Below, piece after piece: positions 60,945-64,000 of a stretch of DNA of 64,000 nucleotides; within the stretch, counting starts at the first letter, position 1, and every line of letters begins with the position of its first letter. The notes under the pieces are model-generated. The model was not told the DNA's origin and made no database searches. It worked only from the letters and a program-made list of their open reading frames with translations. The translations under genes and the position numbers were made by a program. Origin of the DNA: Streptomyces rubradiris (GTDB lineage Bacteria > Actinomycetota > Actinomycetes > Streptomycetales > Streptomycetaceae); assembly GCF_016860525.1 (NCBI RefSeq), contig NZ_BNEA01000015.1, positions 2,480,001-2,544,000 on the forward strand, read 5' to 3'.

Positions 60945-61406
60945 TCAGTCGAACTGGTCCCCCAGCGCCATGATCATCGTTCCTGCGATCAGCGACCACA
61001 AGGCCCTGCGGGTATGGCCCTTGGCACCCAGCACCGCCGCGGACGCGCACACGGCGGCACCGAGGGCGTAGGCGGCGGGCACGAGCGCCGGGGCGGTGCC
61101 GGCGGACCTCAGCAGCGCGGCGGCCAGTCCCGCGCAGGTCAGCAGCGCCCCGGTGCCGACGGCGACCCAACGGGCCCGCCGGGCATCCCCCGCGTACTCC
61201 CCGGCATCCCCGGCATGGTCCTCGGCACCCCCGGCGTGCTCCCCGGCATCCCCGCCATGGTCCTCGGCACCCCCGGCGTGCTCCTCGGCGATCCCCGGGT
61301 GCTCCTCGGCTCCCCCGGCCCGCACAGCGGCGTCCCCGGCGGTCTCCGGCTCTCCGGCGGTCTCCGTCGTCGCGGGTCCGACAGCGGATTCGGTGCTTCC
61401 CCTCAT
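60945..61406 (-). CDS. Small membrane protein with repetitive acidic N-terminus
   Basis: Frame of 153 residues. The first 75 are tandem repeats of the type EEHAGGAEDHGGDAGE / EHAGGAEDHAGDAGE, and the second half has three hydrophobic helices (WVAVGTGALLTCAGLAAALL, VPAAYALGAAVCASAAVLGA, LWSLIAGTMIMALG). The repeats arise from DNA repeats at about 61186-61320. The transmembrane half looks genuinely coding; the true start could be an internal one after the repeats. Function unknown. Confidence 0.55.
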   Translation of the reverse strand: MRGSTESAVGPATTETAGEPETAGDAAVRAGGAEEHPGIAEEHAGGAEDHGGDAGEHAGGAEDHAGDAGEYAGDARRARWVAVGTGALLTCAGLAAALLRSAGTAPALVPAAYALGAAVCASAAVLGAKGHTRRALWSLIAGTMIMALGDQFD

Positions 61407-61482
61407 GGCGGGCGAGCGTACCCGCCGCGGCGGCGAAAACCCGGTGCGGGGCGGCCCTCCCGGCTGCTAGGGGTGGTTGCTT

Positions 61483-62280
61483 GTGACCAACACACCGACC
61501 ACACCGGACGCGCTCACCCGCCGTGTCACCCACCCGCGCTACCCCCGCAGCAACGGCTACGACGCCCGCTGGACCATCGAGAACCAGATGGGCCCGCACG
61601 CGCTGTGGCTGCTGGAGTGGCTGGCCCCCGCGCTGGGGCTGGACGCGCTGCCGCCGGGCGCGCGCGTGCTCGACCTGGGCTGCGGGCGGGCGATGACCTC
61701 CGTCTTCCTGGCCCGCGAGTACGGCCTCCAGGTCACCGCCGCCGACCTGTGGGTGAACCCCGACGACAACGCCGTACGGCTCGCCGAGGCGGGTGTCGCC
61801 GACCGGGTGCTGCCCGTGCGCGCCGAGGCCCACGACCTGCCGTTCGCCGAAGGGACGTTCGACGCGATCGTCTCCGTCGACGCCTACCAGTACTTCGGCA
61901 CCGACGACCTGTATCTGCCGTCCCTCACCCGGCTGTTGAAGCCGGGCGGGCGGATCGGGGTCGTCGTCCCGGCGCTGCGCGAGGAGCCGACGGGCGTCGA
62001 GCCGCCGGAGCACCTCGTGCCCTGGTGGGAGCCCGCCTTCTGGTGCTTCCACACCGCGGACTGGTGGCGGCGCCACTGGACCCGCAGCGGTGCCGTGGAA
62101 GTCGAGGCGGCCGACTGGCTGGAGGACGGCTGGCGGGACTGGCTGCTGTGGTGCGACGTGGTCACCGAGGAGAGTACCGACGATCTCCACGTGCGCATGG
62201 CGGGCCGGTCCGCCGAGATGCTCCGCGCGGACGAAGGGCGCGCGCTGGGCTTCGTACGGGTCGTGGGGCGCCGGGCGTAA
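61483..62280 (+). CDS. SAM-dependent methyltransferase
   Basis: Class I methyltransferase of about 265 residues. Motif I is VLDLGCGRAMTSVFLA, motif II VTAADLW, and the post-I pair DLPFAEGTFDAIVSVDAYQY with LKPGGRIGVVVPAL is of the ubiE/small-molecule type. Trp-rich C-terminal half (WWEPAFWCFHTADWWRRHW). Target unknown. The GTG at 61483 follows GGGGTGG; a TTG at 61477 is possible. Convergent with gatB across a terminator. Confidence 0.92.
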   Translation: MTNTPTTPDALTRRVTHPRYPRSNGYDARWTIENQMGPHALWLLEWLAPALGLDALPPGARVLDLGCGRAMTSVFLAREYGLQVTAADLWVNPDDNAVRLAEAGVADRVLPVRAEAHDLPFAEGTFDAIVSVDAYQYFGTDDLYLPSLTRLLKPGGRIGVVVPALREEPTGVEPPEHLVPWWEPAFWCFHTADWWRRHWTRSGAVEVEAADWLEDGWRDWLLWCDVVTEESTDDLHVRMAGRSAEMLRADEGRALGFVRVVGRRA

Positions 62281-62298
62281 GCCGTACGGGAACATGCC

Positions 62299-62334
62299 TA
62301 CGGCCCCGGAGGCGACCGTGCCTCCGGGGCCGTA
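62299..62334. terminator. Bidirectional terminator between methyltransferase gene and gatB
   Basis: TACGGCCCCGGAGGC (62299-62313) and GCCTCCGGGGCCGTA (62320-62334) are exact complements, 15 bp, loop GACCGT. Confidence 0.8.
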
Positions 62335-62345
62335 CGCGGGTGGGG

Positions 62346-63860
62346 TCAGCCCTCGGTGACGCCCAGCTTCTCCAGGATCAGCTCCTTGACGCGGGCCGCG
62401 TCGGCCTGGCCGCGGGTGGCCTTCATGACCGCGCCGACCAGGGCGCCGGCCGCGGCCACCTTGCCGCCGCGGATCTTGTCCGCGATGGCCGGGTTGCCGG
62501 CGATGGCCTCCTCGACGGCGGTGGTCAGCGCGCCCTCGTCCGAGACGACCTTCAGACCGCGCTTGTCCACCACCTCGTCCGGGGTGCCCTCGCCCGCGAG
62601 GACGCCCTCGATGACCTGGCGGGCCAGCTTGTCGTTCAGGTCTCCCTTGGCGACCAGCTCGGTCACCCGGGCCACCTGCTGCGGGGTGATCGCCAGCTCG
62701 TCCAGCGCCGTGCCGGACTCGTTGGCGCTGCGGGCGAGTTCGCCCATCCACCACTTGCGGGCGGCGGCCGCGTCGGCACCGGCGTCGATCGTGGCGACGA
62801 TCAGGTCCAGCGCGCCGGCGTTCAGGATCGCCTGCATGTCGGTCGCGGAGATGCCCCACTCCGCCAGCAGCCGGGTACGGCGGGCCAGCGGCAGCTCGGG
62901 CAGGGCCGCGCGGATCTCCTCGACCCACTCGCGCGAGGGCGCGACGGGGACCAGGTCGGGCTCCGGGAAGTACCGGTAGTCCTCGGCCTCCTCCTTCACG
63001 CGGCCCGAGGTCGTGGACCCGGTGTCCTCGTGGAAGTGGCGGGTCTCCTGGACGATCGTGCCGCCGCCGGAGAGCACGGCCGCGTGGCGCATGATCTCGT
63101 AGCGGGCCGCACGCTCCACCGAGCGCAGGGAGTTGACGTTCTTCGTCTCCGAGCGCGTGCCGAACTTGTCGGCGCCCTTGGGCATCAGCGACAGGTTCAC
63201 GTCGCAGCGCATCTGGCCCATCTCCATGCGGGCCTCGGACACGCCGAGGGCACGGATGACCTCGCGCAGCTCGCGGACGTACGCCTTCGCCACCTCGGGG
63301 GCGCGCTCGCCGGCGCCCACGATCGGCTTGGTGACGATCTCGATGAGCGGGATGCCGGCGCGGTTGTAGTCCAGCAGGGAGTGGGACGCGCCGTGGATAC
63401 GGCCGGTGGCGCCGCCGACGTGCGTCGACTTGCCGGTGTCCTCCTCCATGTGGGCGCGCTCGATCTCCACGCGGAAGACCTCGCCGTCCTCCAGCTGCAC
63501 GTCGAGGTAGCCGTTGAAGGCGATCGGCTCGTCGTACTGGGAGGTCTGGAAGTTCTTCGGCATGTCCGGATAGAAGTAGTTCTTCCGGGCGAAGCGGCAC
63601 CATTCGGCGATCTCGCAGTTCAGCGCGAGACCGATCTTGACGGCGGACTCGACGCCGGTCGCGTTGACGACCGGGAGCGCGCCGGGCAGGCCGAGGCAGA
63701 CGGGGCAGGTCTGGGAGTTCGGGTCGGCGCCGAGCGCCGTCGAACAGCCGCAGAACATCTTGGTCTTGGTGCCGAGTTCGACATGGACCTCAAGGCCCAT
63801 GACGGGGTCGTACGCCGCCAGCGCGTCCTCGTACGACACCAGGTCGGTCGTGGTGGTCAC
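62346..63860 (-). CDS. gatB: Glutamyl-tRNA(Gln)/aspartyl-tRNA(Asn) amidotransferase subunit B
   Basis: Protein of 504 residues of the GatCAB complex that amidates mischarged Glu-tRNA(Gln) in organisms without GlnRS. It has [20 protein letters not shown], Zn-binding [40 protein letters not shown], and a C-terminal YqeY-like helical domain ([21 protein letters not shown]). The GTG at 63860 follows GAGAGGGAAG. It probably belongs to a gatC-gatA-gatB operon that continues to the right of the window. Confidence 0.96.
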   Translation of the reverse strand: MTTTTDLVSYEDALAAYDPVMGLEVHVELGTKTKMFCGCSTALGADPNSQTCPVCLGLPGALPVVNATGVESAVKIGLALNCEIAEWCRFARKNYFYPDMPKNFQTSQYDEPIAFNGYLDVQLEDGEVFRVEIERAHMEEDTGKSTHVGGATGRIHGASHSLLDYNRAGIPLIEIVTKPIVGAGERAPEVAKAYVRELREVIRALGVSEARMEMGQMRCDVNLSLMPKGADKFGTRSETKNVNSLRSVERAARYEIMRHAAVLSGGGTIVQETRHFHEDTGSTTSGRVKEEAEDYRYFPEPDLVPVAPSREWVEEIRAALPELPLARRTRLLAEWGISATDMQAILNAGALDLIVATIDAGADAAAARKWWMGELARSANESGTALDELAITPQQVARVTELVAKGDLNDKLARQVIEGVLAGEGTPDEVVDKRGLKVVSDEGALTTAVEEAIAGNPAIADKIRGGKVAAAGALVGAVMKATRGQADAARVKELILEKLGVTEG

Positions 63861-63876
63861 GGTGAAAACTTCCCTC

Positions 63877-64000
63877 TCAGCCCAGCAGGACGTCGTCGTC
63901 GCCCAACCGCTTCAGCTCGCGGTAGAGGATGGCGAGGCCGGTGACGATGCCTGCGGCGGTGACGACGGCGTCGACGAGCCTCAGCGTGTCGTTCTCGGCG
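63877..64000 (-). CDS. 3' end of an upstream small gene in the gat cluster (partial)
   Basis: The last 41 codons of a minus-strand gene are visible: [20 protein letters not shown], then [16 protein letters not shown] and a TGA at 63877-63879. Codon usage is typical and the 16-base gap to gatB suggests an operon. A hydrophobic helix is likely. From memory a small gene of unknown function sits between gatA and gatB in Streptomyces. Confidence 0.65.
   Translation of the reverse strand, partial: AENDTLRLVDAVVTAAGIVTGLAILYRELKRLGDDDVLLG

Noticed and set aside
60378..63944. Plus-strand frame covering GNAT, methyltransferase and gatB regions
   Set aside because: Crosses terminators and several well-supported genes in other frames; composition typical of antisense shadow.

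Overview
This window comes from a high-GC actinomycete and is almost certainly Streptomyces. The evidence is the strong G/C preference at third codon positions, frequent GTG starts, two tandem 'conservon' (cvn) operons, an ATPase/WhiJ-like/DUF397 triad, a large LuxR-type (LAL) ATPase regulator and a GC-rich leader peptide in front of ilvBNC. From memory the gene order resembles the S. coelicolor chromosome from the cvn/accB-accE region to gatB, so most of the window is core chromosome with small accessory insertions. No rRNA, tRNA, CRISPR array or complete insertion sequence was seen.

Layout. 1-6.4 kb: the end of one conservon (cvnC, cvnD) and a complete second one (cvnABCD); the two cvnD genes share an identical 524-bp block. 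6.5-9.8 kb: a small membrane protein and a NACHT-LRR STAND ATPase. 9.8-11.7 kb: accE and accB of an acyl-CoA carboxylase. 11.8-14.7 kb: a secreted M15-like peptidase candidate and a PL8 polysaccharide lyase. 14.9-19 kb: an ABC exporter (ATPase and FtsX-type permease), its sensor kinase, and a convergent NarL-type regulator. 19-21.6 kb: a non-coding long inverted repeat, followed by the ATPase/HTH/DUF397 triad. 21.8-27.7 kb: a Gly-rich membrane protein, a GH3 glucosidase with an operator, a ricin-lectin remnant, a lipoprotein and a GPP34 protein.

27.7-48.7 kb is amino-acid metabolism on the minus strand: cimA (with attenuator), an MHS transporter, a ureAB-ureC-aguA-tetR operon with a palindromic operator, ilvE, leuB, an AAC(2')-I-like acetyltransferase, proline catabolism (putB, pruA, with a divergent PucR-type regulator), serA, ilvC, ilvN, ilvB and the ilvB leader peptide/attenuator. 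These genes cover branched-chain amino acid synthesis (CimA, IlvBN, IlvC, LeuB, IlvE), serine synthesis and use of proline or agmatine as nitrogen sources.

48.7-64 kb: a membrane PAS-GGDEF-EAL protein whose EAL half looks inactive, a 2-hydroxyacid dehydrogenase, an aldo/keto reductase, a 31-bp minisatellite, a PQQ-type sugar dehydrogenase lipoprotein, a small DUF6191 protein, the LAL regulator, several small or membrane proteins, a GNAT enzyme, a methyltransferase and gatB. A partial upstream gene is cut by the right edge.

Most worth a second look: the non-coding inverted-repeat/cloverleaf locus at 19.06-19.99 kb; the NACHT-LRR protein; the urease-like operon that lacks the flap cysteine and accessory genes but carries agmatine deiminase; and the 524-bp identity between the cvnD copies.
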